Source: Consotaella salsifontis (GTDB lineage Bacteria > Pseudomonadota > Alphaproteobacteria > Rhizobiales > Rhizobiaceae). Taken from it: a stretch of DNA of 64,000 nt. This document shows, piece after piece, positions 9,032-16,996 of the stretch. The position numbers were made by a program, and so were the translations under genes. A model generated the notes under the pieces. The model searched no databases. It was not told where the DNA came from and saw only the letters and a program-made list of their open reading frames with translations. Where the stretch lies: the NCBI RefSeq assembly GCF_900167365.1, contig NZ_FUXL01000018.1, positions 1-64,000 on the forward strand, read 5' to 3'. Each line of letters begins with the position of its first letter. The first letter of the stretch is position 1.

Positions 9032-9538
9032 CTATCCTTCACCGTCCATCTTGTCGAGAAGACCCCTCACATGCCGGATGGCAATTTCCATGGCGGCCAA
9101 TGATTGCTCGATCTCCGCGCGCTGTTCCTCGAGAATCTGCCTCTGTTCCTCGAAGCGCTCCAGGGCGGTCTCGAGTTGCAGCTTTTTGCCGCCTGGCCGA
9201 CCATAGAGCTCGATCATCTGCTTGGCCTCGGTCAGCGAGAAGCCAAGAAGCTTGGTCAGCAGAACCAGTCGCAAGCGAGCCCGGTCTCGGCGCGAGTAGA
9301 TGCGCGTCGTGCCGCGTCTCTCCGGCTGGATGAGACCCCGGTCCTCGTAATAGCGCAACGTGCGAAGCGTCACGCCAAACTCCCGGGCCAGATCGCCTAT
9401 GCGAAAAGTGGTCTGACTGGCGGATTCATCCGTCGACAAACCCAGTAGGACATTAATGTCCGGCGTCGGATCGTCATCGGACCTGTCGGTCCTGTCCGTG
9501 GTAATCATCATGATATTCCCAGCGATCCCGGATCGCAT
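9032..9538 (-). CDS. MerR-family transcriptional regulator
   Basis: This protein of up to 168 residues has an N-terminal extension of about 40 residues and a MerR winged HTH (about 44-110: FRIGDLAREFGVTLRTLRYYEDRGLI). A long helix with EEQRQILEEQRAEIEQSL then gives the antiparallel dimerisation coiled coil. No cysteine cluster for metal sensing is seen, so it is probably not a metal regulator. The start is uncertain: ATG at 9538 has a distant GGAG, and the pair of ATGs at about 9511 is an alternative. It is divergent from podJ but 250 bases away. Confidence 0.75.
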   Translation of the reverse strand: MRSGIAGNIMMITTDRTDRSDDDPTPDINVLLGLSTDESASQTTFRIGDLAREFGVTLRTLRYYEDRGLIQPERRGTTRIYSRRDRARLRLVLLTKLLGFSLTEAKQMIELYGRPGGKKLQLETALERFEEQRQILEEQRAEIEQSLAAMEIAIRHVRGLLDKMDGEG

Positions 9539-9693
9539 TCGGCAGAGCAGTCTCCATTCGGTCTAGGTTCAGCGAGCAATCATAAACAAGCCGAACCAAT
9601 GGGAGAGATCGGATAGTTTACGCTCATTTACCAGAGCTTAATCCAGCTTCAGTCACGGTTCCATTACTAAAGGGTGAAGAAGGGGTCGCCTCG

Positions 9694-9708
9694 TTAGGTG
9701 GATGTTAA
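9694..9708 (+). promoter_or_regulatory. Possible CtrA half-site box upstream of podJ
   Basis: TTAG-N7-TTAA matches the CtrA consensus TTAA-N7-TTAA with one mismatch, about 80 bases before podJ. PodJ is a cell-cycle-controlled polarity factor in related bacteria, which makes the site plausible. One such match can arise by chance. Confidence 0.35.
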
Positions 9709-9789
9709 CCGTATCTTCCGTGGAAGCACCCCAGAGCCAGCGGGCAGTGAGCATCGCTCGCTGCTCAAGAAGAGGCGCCGAGGATAAGG

Positions 9790-12700
9790 ATGGGTGAGAT
9801 GGCAACCCCTTCAAAGCCCGATATGGCGGGACCCCATGAGGCTGGGCAGGGAGCGTCTCTTTCCGCTTTGAGTCGAACCCTGGAAGATCTCGAGTCGCGG
9901 CTGGCGCAGTTGCAGCGGTCTCGCCCGCAGAAGCGAGACGAGCCTGCGTTGCCGGTGCGAGCGACCGGGCCGCATACCACCCCCCCAGCCGCGGTGCCTC
10001 AGGCCGCGTCGCAGCCCGTCGTCTCCCGCACGAGCTGGGAGGATGCGGCTTCCGAATTTGTCATGCAGCGCCGGATGCACGACCAGCTGGCTCGCCGCCA
10101 GCAGCCAGGCGCCGATGGTTCGCATCCCGCCGGCGTTGGCCGCCAGGAACTTGCGGCGCAAGCGGCGCCCGCTCACCGCGACATGCCGATGTCCGATGAC
10201 TCGCTGCGGCTGCTTGCCGGAGAGATCGAGGCGCTGCGCCACCGCGGGCAGGGCATGGGCGTCGTCGTCGATATCGCCGACGAGCTGCGTCAGCTCCGCC
10301 GTGACATCCGTCAGGAGCGGGAGCTGCGCTTCCTCGGCCGCTTCGACGGCGTTCGCGAGGGTCTCAAGGATCTTCGCGTGATGATCGCCAACGGTGAGGA
10401 CATGGATATCCTGTCGGCCGAGATGACGCGGCTTTATGACGCGCTCGAGGCACTTGGCCGCGATGGCGCCGACCGCCAGGCGGTCGAGGCATTGGAGGAA
10501 GAGCTCGATCAGGTGCGGGTGCTCGCGAATGAGGCGCAGGATGAAGCCGGTGCCAAGCCGCGCCGGACGGCCGAACTCATCGATGGCGTACTCGCATCGA
10601 CCTCCGAGGAGCGCACCGAGCTGAAGCAGGAGCTACAGCGGCTGCGTGATTCGCTGCGTTCTCTCGCCAAGGAAGACGATATTCGCGACGCGGTGCGTCG
10701 CTGGGAGGAATTTCAGGTCCACTATCACGAGAACGATCCCGCCCGCACCGAGGAGAAGCTGACGCAGCTCCTCAAGAGCGAATTCGACGCTCTTCGCGCC
10801 AAGCTCGAAAGACTCGCCAGTGAGGAATCGCTGAAGGCGGTCGAGGAGCGCTGGGGCGCCCTGGAGGAAAAGTTTGCCTCGAAGACGATCGAGGAGAGCA
10901 TTCTTGCGCTCAGCGGCAGGATGGGCGAGATCGAAGCCTCGCTGGCGCGCATTCCCGATGCGATGGTGATCGTGCCTCTCGAGGAGCGCATCCACGCGCT
11001 GGCTCTCGGCGTCGACGCTTTGGCTCGGCGTCAGGCGGAGCCGGATGTCGAACAGTTCAAGGCGCTCGAGGATCGCCTCGATGAAATCTCGCGCGCCATC
11101 CTGGCGGTATCCCGCGAGGCGTCGCGAGAGATCGACATGGCGCCGATCGAGCGCATCGAGGCGCGAATCGCCAGTCTCGCGGCACGCGTCGATCGACTCG
11201 GCGACGACAGCGAAACCGAAGCCATGTCACGGCAGATCGCCGATCTCGCCGCGCGCCTTGATGCAATCGCGGCGGACGGTTCGGCTGAGGAACTGGCAGG
11301 GCGGCTCCAGAGCTTTTCGGAGCGAATGGAGACACTTTTCCTGGAGGCCGAGCAGCCGAAGCTCGATACCGGTCCCATCGAAGCTCGGCTTGCCGCCCTG
11401 GCAACGCGCCTCGAAGGCGTCATGGCCGCGCAGGTCGATCCCGAAATCGTCGCATCGCTCCAGGATCAGATCGGCCGGTTGTCGCAGGCGCTCAGCGCGG
11501 CCGTTCTGCCTGCTTCCGAGGGAATCGACGAGGAGATCAGCCAGCGGCTGGAGGCGATCGAGCGACGTCTGGACGACGACCGCGACAACCTGATCGCGTC
11601 GGCGCGGGCGGCGGCGGATGAGGCCGTTTCGCGCATGCTCGAGGCTGAACAGCAGCGCGAGAGCGAGCATGTCGCGCGCCTTTCGGAAGATCTGCGGGCA
11701 CTCGAGGCGTTGGCGCGGGAAACCGACGAGCGCGCCAACGACGTCTTCGAGGCAATGCACTCGACGCTGCTCAAGATCGTAGACCGGCTCGACCAGATCG
11801 ATCATGAGATGGTGCAGGCGCGGCTTCTCCAGGAGGAGACGGTCCGCCAGCCGGCCCCCACGCGCGAGGCTGCCCATGCGGGAGATTCGGCGCAAAAGCC
11901 AGCCTTGCCGAAAAGCGGATTGAGACAGGCCGCCGCCGCGGTTGCCTCCGCCTCAGTCGAGGAGCTGGTTGCAGAGAAAGAGGACGGCGAGGGCGATGTG
12001 GCTGGGACACCCTGGCCCCAGGCAGAGCCGGTCCGTTCGCCTCTCGCTGCGCCCTCGCTGGACGCGGCGGATATTATCGATGACGCGGAGGCCGACCGTC
12101 CGCTCGCTCCCGGCTCCGGCATTCCGAACGTCGCGGCGCTTCTCGACCGTGTGCGAGCGGCGCAGGCCGACGAGGCCAAGCGCGACGAGTTGGCGGGCAA
12201 GGCCGATTTCATTGCGGCTGCGCGCCGCGCGGCCATGGCGGCTGCTGCCGAGGCCGATCAGCTGCGTTCCTCAACAACCGAGGACAATGCAACATCTGGC
12301 GCGGGCAAGCTTGTTGATCTCGTCTCGCGGCGGCGCAAACCCATCCTAATGGCCGTGAGCGCCATCATTCTGGCGCTGGCGGCCATGCCGATCGGTCGCG
12401 CCCTTCTTGCCAGCGACGCGGCCGGAGTCGGCGGCGAGACGGTCAATCTCGAGGCGTCCGCGCTGCCCGCCATGCAGGAGAGTGAGAGGCGGGAGCCGGC
12501 CGCGGAAAAGCCCGTGGAGGACGCGACGACAACGCAGTCGGTCGCCGCCGAGGCATCCGCCGTCGATGTTCCACGCGCCGTAGCCTCAACAGAATCTTCG
12601 TCGTTGAAGAGCGCCACCCCCACTCTTCTTCAACCGATGCCCGAACCGCTGCCGCCGGTGGCGATGGAAGACCTCCTGGCGAATGCCAAGATGCAGGAGG

Positions 12701-13668
12701 CTGCAGGCGCCTCCGCTCAACCGAAGTCTCTCGCGGGCCCATCTGCAGACAAATCCGCGATCATGGAGAACGTTATGGCCAAGCTTCCCGCTGAGGCCAG
12801 GCAGCCGCTACCGGATGTTCCGTCCGGTCTAGGGACGCAGGCCCTGTCCGATGCAGCCAAGGCGGGTGATGCCAAGGCTCTTTTCGAGGTTGGTCTTCGG
12901 CTCATGGAAGGGCGGAGCGGCGAGCCGTCGATCGCCAAGGCGCTGCCATTCTTCGCGGCCGCTGCCAAAAGTGGCTTTGCTCCAGCCGAATACAGCCTGG
13001 GAACCCTCTACGAAAAGGGCAATGGCGTCGTCCGCGATACGGCCACGGCGCGTGACTGGTATTTGCTGGCTGCCGAGCAGGGCAACGTCCGGGCCATGCA
13101 TAATCTGGCGGTGCTCTACGCCACCGGTATCGACGGCAAATCCGAGCCGGAAACCGCTGCCGATTGGTTCCGCAAGGCGGCCGAGCACGGCATGCGCGAC
13201 AGCCAGTACAATCTCGGCATTCTCTATGCGCGAGGCGCAGGCGTCGAGCAGGACATGAAGGAGTCCTTCCGCTGGTTCGCCATCGCCGCGAAATCCGGCG
13301 ATGCGGATGCCAAGTCGAAGATGGACGAGGTGGCGAAGTCGCTGTTGCCGGCCACGCGAGACGAGATCAACAAGCAGGTGGCCACATGGACGGCCGAGCC
13401 CGTGCCGGACGCCGTCAACACAGTCGATGTGCCCGCCGAGTGGTCGGTCTCCACCGAGCAGACCTCTTCGATCGACATGGGCCGCGCCGTTCGCAACATC
13501 CAGGCGATCCTGATCAAGCTGGGCTATGACCCCGGCAAGCCGGACGGCGTCGTCGGCGAAAAGACGACGAGCGCCATCATCGCCTTTCAGAAGCAGGCGG
13601 GGCTTCAGCCCTCGGGCGCGATCGACGAGTCCCTCATCCGCGCATTGCTCGCGCGCAAGGACGGATAG
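9790..13668 (+). CDS. podJ: Polar localization factor PodJ-like protein
   Basis: This 1292-residue single-pass membrane protein has the PodJ layout. A long cytoplasmic coiled-coil region (about 20-690) is rich in repeated acidic/basic heptads such as LEERIHALALGVDALARR. Next come a Pro/Ala-rich linker and a transmembrane helix at about 849-870 (ILMAVSAIILALAAM). Periplasmic Sel1 repeats follow (about 1018-1180, e.g. AEYSLGTLYEKGNGV and AMHNLAVLYATG), then a C-terminal peptidoglycan-binding domain (about 1231-1290). PodJ marks the new pole and recruits polarity proteins. ATG at 9790 or 9799 may be the start. A strong terminator follows directly. Confidence 0.88.
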   Translation: MGEMATPSKPDMAGPHEAGQGASLSALSRTLEDLESRLAQLQRSRPQKRDEPALPVRATGPHTTPPAAVPQAASQPVVSRTSWEDAASEFVMQRRMHDQLARRQQPGADGSHPAGVGRQELAAQAAPAHRDMPMSDDSLRLLAGEIEALRHRGQGMGVVVDIADELRQLRRDIRQERELRFLGRFDGVREGLKDLRVMIANGEDMDILSAEMTRLYDALEALGRDGADRQAVEALEEELDQVRVLANEAQDEAGAKPRRTAELIDGVLASTSEERTELKQELQRLRDSLRSLAKEDDIRDAVRRWEEFQVHYHENDPARTEEKLTQLLKSEFDALRAKLERLASEESLKAVEERWGALEEKFASKTIEESILALSGRMGEIEASLARIPDAMVIVPLEERIHALALGVDALARRQAEPDVEQFKALEDRLDEISRAILAVSREASREIDMAPIERIEARIASLAARVDRLGDDSETEAMSRQIADLAARLDAIAADGSAEELAGRLQSFSERMETLFLEAEQPKLDTGPIEARLAALATRLEGVMAAQVDPEIVASLQDQIGRLSQALSAAVLPASEGIDEEISQRLEAIERRLDDDRDNLIASARAAADEAVSRMLEAEQQRESEHVARLSEDLRALEALARETDERANDVFEAMHSTLLKIVDRLDQIDHEMVQARLLQEETVRQPAPTREAAHAGDSAQKPALPKSGLRQAAAAVASASVEELVAEKEDGEGDVAGTPWPQAEPVRSPLAAPSLDAADIIDDAEADRPLAPGSGIPNVAALLDRVRAAQADEAKRDELAGKADFIAAARRAAMAAAAEADQLRSSTTEDNATSGAGKLVDLVSRRRKPILMAVSAIILALAAMPIGRALLASDAAGVGGETVNLEASALPAMQESERREPAAEKPVEDATTTQSVAAEASAVDVPRAVASTESSSLKSATPTLLQPMPEPLPPVAMEDLLANAKMQEAAGASAQPKSLAGPSADKSAIMENVMAKLPAEARQPLPDVPSGLGTQALSDAAKAGDAKALFEVGLRLMEGRSGEPSIAKALPFFAAAAKSGFAPAEYSLGTLYEKGNGVVRDTATARDWYLLAAEQGNVRAMHNLAVLYATGIDGKSEPETAADWFRKAAEHGMRDSQYNLGILYARGAGVEQDMKESFRWFAIAAKSGDADAKSKMDEVAKSLLPATRDEINKQVATWTAEPVPDAVNTVDVPAEWSVSTEQTSSIDMGRAVRNIQAILIKLGYDPGKPDGVVGEKTTSAIIAFQKQAGLQPSGAIDESLIRALLARKDG

Positions 13669-13694
13669 CGTCGTCTCGCCAAACGAATGGATGC

Positions 13695-13730
13695 AAAAAG
13701 GCCCGGCTGCGCTCCGCAACCGGGCCTTTT
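13695..13730. terminator. Bidirectional intrinsic terminator between podJ and pdeM
   Basis: AAAAGGCCCGG-CTGCGCTCCGCAA-CCGGGCCTTTT is a GC-rich stem flanked by A and T runs. It can stop both podJ and the convergent pdeM operon. Confidence 0.85.
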
Positions 13731-13759
13731 GCTGATGTGCGGCCATTTGGGGGGAAGAG

Positions 13760-14455
13760 TCAGACCAGCGCTGAAAAGGGAATCGGGTAGACCTTGTCGC
13801 GGCCGATGACCCCCGCCATCGGCCTTTCGCCGGTGAAAAGGCCGTCAAAAGCTCGATGGAGCACGTTCAATCCGCCGGTTGTCACGCCGAAGGCCGGCAT
13901 GATCATGCGCCGTCTGTCGGTCGCGAAGCAGGGGCCACGCACGGAGCGGCCACGCGATGCGACACGCGCGGCAGGATGGAGATGGCCGGCGATCTCTCCG
14001 GCGGGCGCATCGGGGCGCGGCTCGTGCCGGAAGGAGAGAGCACCCATGGTAAAGCACTCTGTCCACTCGCCGCCAAGGCTCGGACGCTCCGGATCGTGAT
14101 TGCCGCTGATCCAGATCCACTCCCGCCCTGTCATCATGAGAGAGAGGTGCTCGCGGAGAGGCGCAGGCATGAGGTCGGCGCCGCGTCGATCGTGAAAGCT
14201 GTCGCCAAGGCAGATCACCCGGTCAGGGGTGTGACGCTCGATCGCCTGGGATAGAGTGGCGAGGGTCATTGCGGTGTCATAGGGCGGAAGAAACATGCCA
14301 CGCCGGGCAAAGGCGGCACCTTTCTCCAGGTGAAGATCGGACACGACAAGCGTGCGTTCTGACGGTACGACGAGAATGCCCGCGGGATCGCAGGCAACCT
14401 CTACGCCGTTCAGCTCAAGCTGCAGCGTCCGGCCGCAGATGTGCGCGATGTTCAT
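13760..14455 (-). CDS. pdeM: PdeM-type metallophosphoesterase (ligase-associated endonuclease family)
   Basis: This 231-residue calcineurin-like phosphoesterase carries metal-binding motifs VVSDLHLEKGAAF, CLGDSFHD, ISGNHDPE and AGHLHPA in family order. It matches the ligase-associated DNA damage response endonuclease PdeM, normally encoded beside an ATP-dependent ligase, an exonuclease and the helicase Lhr. None of those partners is here; instead it follows trmO. The start at MNIAHICGRTL fits the family; a GTG 18 bases upstream is an alternative. The ORF extension to 14803 overlaps trmO out of frame and is not coding. Confidence 0.82.
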   Translation of the reverse strand: MNIAHICGRTLQLELNGVEVACDPAGILVVPSERTLVVSDLHLEKGAAFARRGMFLPPYDTAMTLATLSQAIERHTPDRVICLGDSFHDRRGADLMPAPLREHLSLMMTGREWIWISGNHDPERPSLGGEWTECFTMGALSFRHEPRPDAPAGEIAGHLHPAARVASRGRSVRGPCFATDRRRMIMPAFGVTTGGLNVLHRAFDGLFTGERPMAGVIGRDKVYPIPFSALV

Positions 14456-14535
14456 CGAAAGGACGCTCGTCACTGATTCGCCGAGCGACCAATCGAGTCG
14501 ATTTCCCACGTCGCCGCAAGGGGACGGCCCTTGCC

Positions 14536-15030
14536 TCACGCGTTGGTCATCGCATCGCCTGGCGTGGGCGGGGCAAGTGGGACGAAGCTTTCGCGCGCCG
14601 GCTTGATGTCGATCACCGGCGTCTCGTCCAGGCAATCGAGGCCGCGGACGAAAAGTGTCGTGCCCTCGACCCTCTCGACGAAGACCACGCTGGTCCCGAT
14701 CGGATTGGGTCGCACAGGTGACCGCAGCGAGAATGTGCCTCGCGTGGTGCCGTCGCTCTTGGGCGATTGCCAAACGAGATCGCGCCGGGAGCGATGGAGC
14801 CAATAAAGGATCTCCAGTCGATCGTAGAGCTCGATATCCTTCAGCGCATCCTTCCAGACATCATCGATCACGATTTGGCAAAGTGGCCCATCCGCGCGCC
14901 CTTGACGGGGGCACTCCATCCGGTCCTGCCAAGGCGTGTGAATGCGGCCGATGAAGACCAATCCCGCATCAGTGGCGGGTGGGGTCGCGACGGCGCGTTC
15001 GCCGTCGCGCATTTCGTCGCGCCGAACCAT
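14536..15030 (-). CDS. trmO: TrmO-type tRNA methyltransferase (TsaA family)
   Basis: This 164-residue protein of the TsaA/TrmO family uses SAM to methylate N6-threonylcarbamoyladenosine at position 37 of tRNA. It shows the family signatures [42 protein letters not shown]-like order, and [12 protein letters not shown]. The start ATG at 15030 overlaps the stop of mop (TGATG), indicating translational coupling; a GTG one codon earlier also fits. The short length shows the beta-barrel domain without a large C-terminal domain, as in many alphaproteobacterial homologues. Confidence 0.85.
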   Translation of the reverse strand: MVRRDEMRDGERAVATPPATDAGLVFIGRIHTPWQDRMECPRQGRADGPLCQIVIDDVWKDALKDIELYDRLEILYWLHRSRRDLVWQSPKSDGTTRGTFSLRSPVRPNPIGTSVVFVERVEGTTLFVRGLDCLDETPVIDIKPARESFVPLAPPTPGDAMTNA

Positions 15031-15245
15031 CACGATTTATGGTCGACAGCGACGAGCACATCGCTGGCTTTGATTACGGCGTAGGCGTCCTGGCCCTCTT
15101 TCAGGGCAAGATCGTCCACCGCCTCGTTGGTGATGGAGGACGTGACCGTCGCGCCGCCGATGTCGATCTTGACGTGCGACGTCGTCGCGCCCTTCACGAT
15201 TGAGATCACCTTTCCCTTGAGCTGGTTGCGCGCGCTGATCTTCAC
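15030..15245 (-). CDS. mop: Molbindin (Mop) molybdate-binding protein
   Basis: This 71-residue single Mop/TOBE domain ([23 protein letters not shown] in two parts, then [15 protein letters not shown] and [15 protein letters not shown]) is the size of a molbindin. Molbindins assemble into hexamers that store molybdate in the cytoplasm. The start is GTG with AAAGGAGG just upstream. It is first in a tight group mop-trmO-pdeM, with mog about 110 bases further upstream on the same strand. A palindrome at 15280-15294 lies in its promoter region. Confidence 0.9.
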   Translation of the reverse strand: MKISARNQLKGKVISIVKGATTSHVKIDIGGATVTSSITNEAVDDLALKEGQDAYAVIKASDVLVAVDHKS

Positions 15246-15279
15246 TGAAACCTCCTTTGCCGGATCGACACGATCGATG

Positions 15280-15294
15280 TGTAGTTTCGCTACA
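15280..15294. promoter_or_regulatory. Palindrome upstream of mop
   Basis: TGTAG-TTTCG-CTACA is a perfect 5-bp inverted repeat, extended to 6 of 8 matches by flanking AT bases. It lies 35-49 bases before the mop start. A Mo-responsive or other repressor site is possible, but the sequence is not the classic ModE box. Confidence 0.4.
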
Positions 15295-15358
15295 TATCGT
15301 CGTCAATCGGCAAGGCGCCGTGGCCTGCCAACGTGTCGCGCCTTTGAGACATAGCGGG

Positions 15359-15880
15359 TTAGGCGGGACGGAAAGCCACCAGCTCCGAAGGGTTGGTCTC
15401 GATGCGCCCCGCGCCGATGAGGTCGAGGCAATAAGGAATGGCGGGGAAGACCGCCTTGAGCGAGATGTCGATCGACGACGGCTTGCCCGGCAAGTTGACG
15501 ATCAAGGTGCGGCCACGCGTGCCGGCGGTCTGGCGCGAAAGGATGGCGGTCGGCGTCTGCTCGAGGCTGATGCGGCGCATGAGTTCGCCGAAGCCCATCA
15601 GCTCCTTTTCAAGTACGGCGGCCATGGCCTCGGGTGTTTCGTCGCGCGGCGCCGGCCCAGTGCCGCCGGTTGTGAGGACAAGATCCACTTTGTCCTGGTC
15701 GCACAGCGCGACGAGGCTTTCGGCCACCTCTTTCCTTCCATCCGAGACGATGCGGTAGACCGGCGTCCAGGGCGAAGCGACGACCCGCTCAAGCCAAGCC
15801 TGAATGGCTGGGCCGCTCTTGTCCTCGTACACACCGCGGCTGGCGCGGTCGGAGATTGTCAGGATGCCGATCTGAACCAC
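15359..15880 (-). CDS. mog: Molybdopterin adenylyltransferase Mog
   Basis: This 173-residue MogA/MoaB protein activates molybdopterin with ATP to give MPT-AMP before molybdate insertion. Motifs include IGILTISDRASRGVYEDKSG, LVLTTGGTGPAPRDETPEA and LIVNLPGKPSSIDISL. Length is normal. The start is GTG with AAGGA about 10 bases upstream. Its neighbour mop on the same strand stores molybdate, so this stretch looks like a small molybdenum-handling locus. No moa or moe genes are in the window. Confidence 0.92.
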   Translation of the reverse strand: MVQIGILTISDRASRGVYEDKSGPAIQAWLERVVASPWTPVYRIVSDGRKEVAESLVALCDQDKVDLVLTTGGTGPAPRDETPEAMAAVLEKELMGFGELMRRISLEQTPTAILSRQTAGTRGRTLIVNLPGKPSSIDISLKAVFPAIPYCLDLIGAGRIETNPSELVAFRPA

Positions 15881-16026
15881 TTCGTCTCGTTCCTTTCACG
15901 ATGGTGTCGATCCGACAGCTACGTTAACGGGCGCTGTCATGCCAGCCCGGATGATGCGACGCCTTCGATCCGTCACGATTCATGGCTGCTCTGGACAGGA
16001 TCAAACGTTCCTCAAGGAGAAAGCGC

Positions 16027-16419
16027 ATGGATCGGTTCACCGGTGGCTGCCTCTGCGGCTCGGTTCGCATCGCGGCGATGGGGCGTCCCTATCGCGTCGG
16101 ACTTTGCCATTGTCTCGACTGTCGCAAACACAGCGGCGCCCCGTTTCATGCCTCCGCCATATTTCCCGAGGATGCGGTGACGGTCGAGGGCGAGACGCGC
16201 GATTATGCCGGACGCTTCTTCTGCCCGCGCTGCGGCTCGTCGGTGTTCTCACGCTGTGGCGACGAGGTCGAGGTGAGCCTGGGTGCCCTGGATGAGCCTG
16301 ATCAGATGAAGCCAACCTACGAGCTCTGGACGGTGCGCCGCGAATCGTGGCTGCCACCTTTCCCTCTCCTCAGGCGATATCCGCGCGACCGCGACGCCAC
16401 GAGTCGATCGGAGGAATAG
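16027..16419 (+). CDS. GFA-family (Gfa/CENP-V) zinc-binding protein
   Basis: This 130-residue protein has the GFA fold. Cysteines are arranged as GGCLCGSVRI, GLCHCLDCRKHSGAPF and RFFCPRCGSSVFSR, the expected zinc ligands. The founding member was proposed to speed glutathione-formaldehyde adduct formation, but most members are uncharacterised. ATG at 16027 was chosen for its GGAG site 9 bases upstream (AAGGAGAAAGCGC), which shortens the frame from 16 kb-side ATG 15982. It is divergent from mog. Confidence 0.85.
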   Translation: MDRFTGGCLCGSVRIAAMGRPYRVGLCHCLDCRKHSGAPFHASAIFPEDAVTVEGETRDYAGRFFCPRCGSSVFSRCGDEVEVSLGALDEPDQMKPTYELWTVRRESWLPPFPLLRRYPRDRDATSRSEE

Positions 16420-16536
16420 GCGGTTGGGAGACCATGGCCTAAAGATAGGCAGAGGCACAATCGCGCTGCCGGTGAACCGATCTTCTTCTCTTGCGTTTTT
16501 CCGCCACTGGATGATGCCCAAAGGGACAGTGTGATC

Positions 16537-16764
16537 ATGAAGTTTCGTCATCGCGTGCTCTTAGCCGCTCTGGTCGGCGGTGCATGTCTGCTTCTGAGAC
16601 AGCAGCGGCGCGAGGAGGAGGCGCTCATGGTGGGATTCCGCAAAGGGGAGGGTGCCGGCGCCCGGCTTCGCGGCGAACCGGGCCGCCGAGCGTCCGGGGA
16701 CTGGGACAAGGTGGACGAGGCGGTGGACGAGTCTTTCCCCGCCAGCGACCCGCCGGCCTACTGA
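16537..16764 (+). CDS. Small membrane-anchored hypothetical protein
   Basis: This 75-residue protein has one hydrophobic N-terminal helix (residues about 7-20, VLLAALVGGACLLL), a basic stretch, and a C-terminal DWDKVDEAVDESFPASDPPAY. The tail VDEAVDESFPASDPPAY recurs at the end of small alphaproteobacterial proteins of unknown function, which supports it being real. An AGGGA site lies about 10 bases before the ATG; a GTG two codons upstream is possible. No function is proposed. Confidence 0.6.
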   Translation: MKFRHRVLLAALVGGACLLLRQQRREEEALMVGFRKGEGAGARLRGEPGRRASGDWDKVDEAVDESFPASDPPAY

Positions 16765-16793
16765 GCGCGCCGGCTCGGCCCACCGCATATTGG

Positions 16794-16840
16794 CGAAGGG
16801 GCTAGGGCGTGGAACGGCTGGATTCACGCCGGCCCCTTCG
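16794..16840. terminator. Long compound hairpin downstream of small membrane gene
   Basis: CGAAGGGGC...GCCCCTTCG encloses a second stem GGCGTG...CACGCC. It lacks a T run, so it may be a factor-assisted terminator or an mRNA 3' protecting hairpin. Confidence 0.5.
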
Positions 16841-16928
16841 TTGCGACAAATGTTGAAACGCGGTTTTGGGCTCAATCCTTGACCTCGAATTGGAAAGGTG
16901 TAGCCGTCTCGCGAGCTTGGAACGCTCG

Positions 16929-16954
16929 GCTCAAACCCGAAACGGGCTTTGAGC
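16929..16954 (+). promoter_or_regulatory. Leader hairpin before the aminotransferase
   Basis: GCTCAAACCCG-AAA-CGGGCTTTGAGC is an almost perfect stem (one unpaired C), 42 bases upstream of the aminotransferase start. It could be an attenuator-like or stability element; no T run follows. Confidence 0.4.
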
Positions 16955-16996
16955 GGTCGTTCGAAAAAGCCATGCGTGAAATTGAGGACCTGAACC

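Noticed and set aside
14456-14803. Upstream extension of the pdeM frame
   Set aside because: It runs out of phase through trmO and shows no family features; the start at 14455 fits PdeM.
16794-16840. Possible riboswitch in front of the aminotransferase
   Set aside because: Hairpin symmetry is simple and no known aptamer core is recognisable; it is more likely a terminator-type stem.
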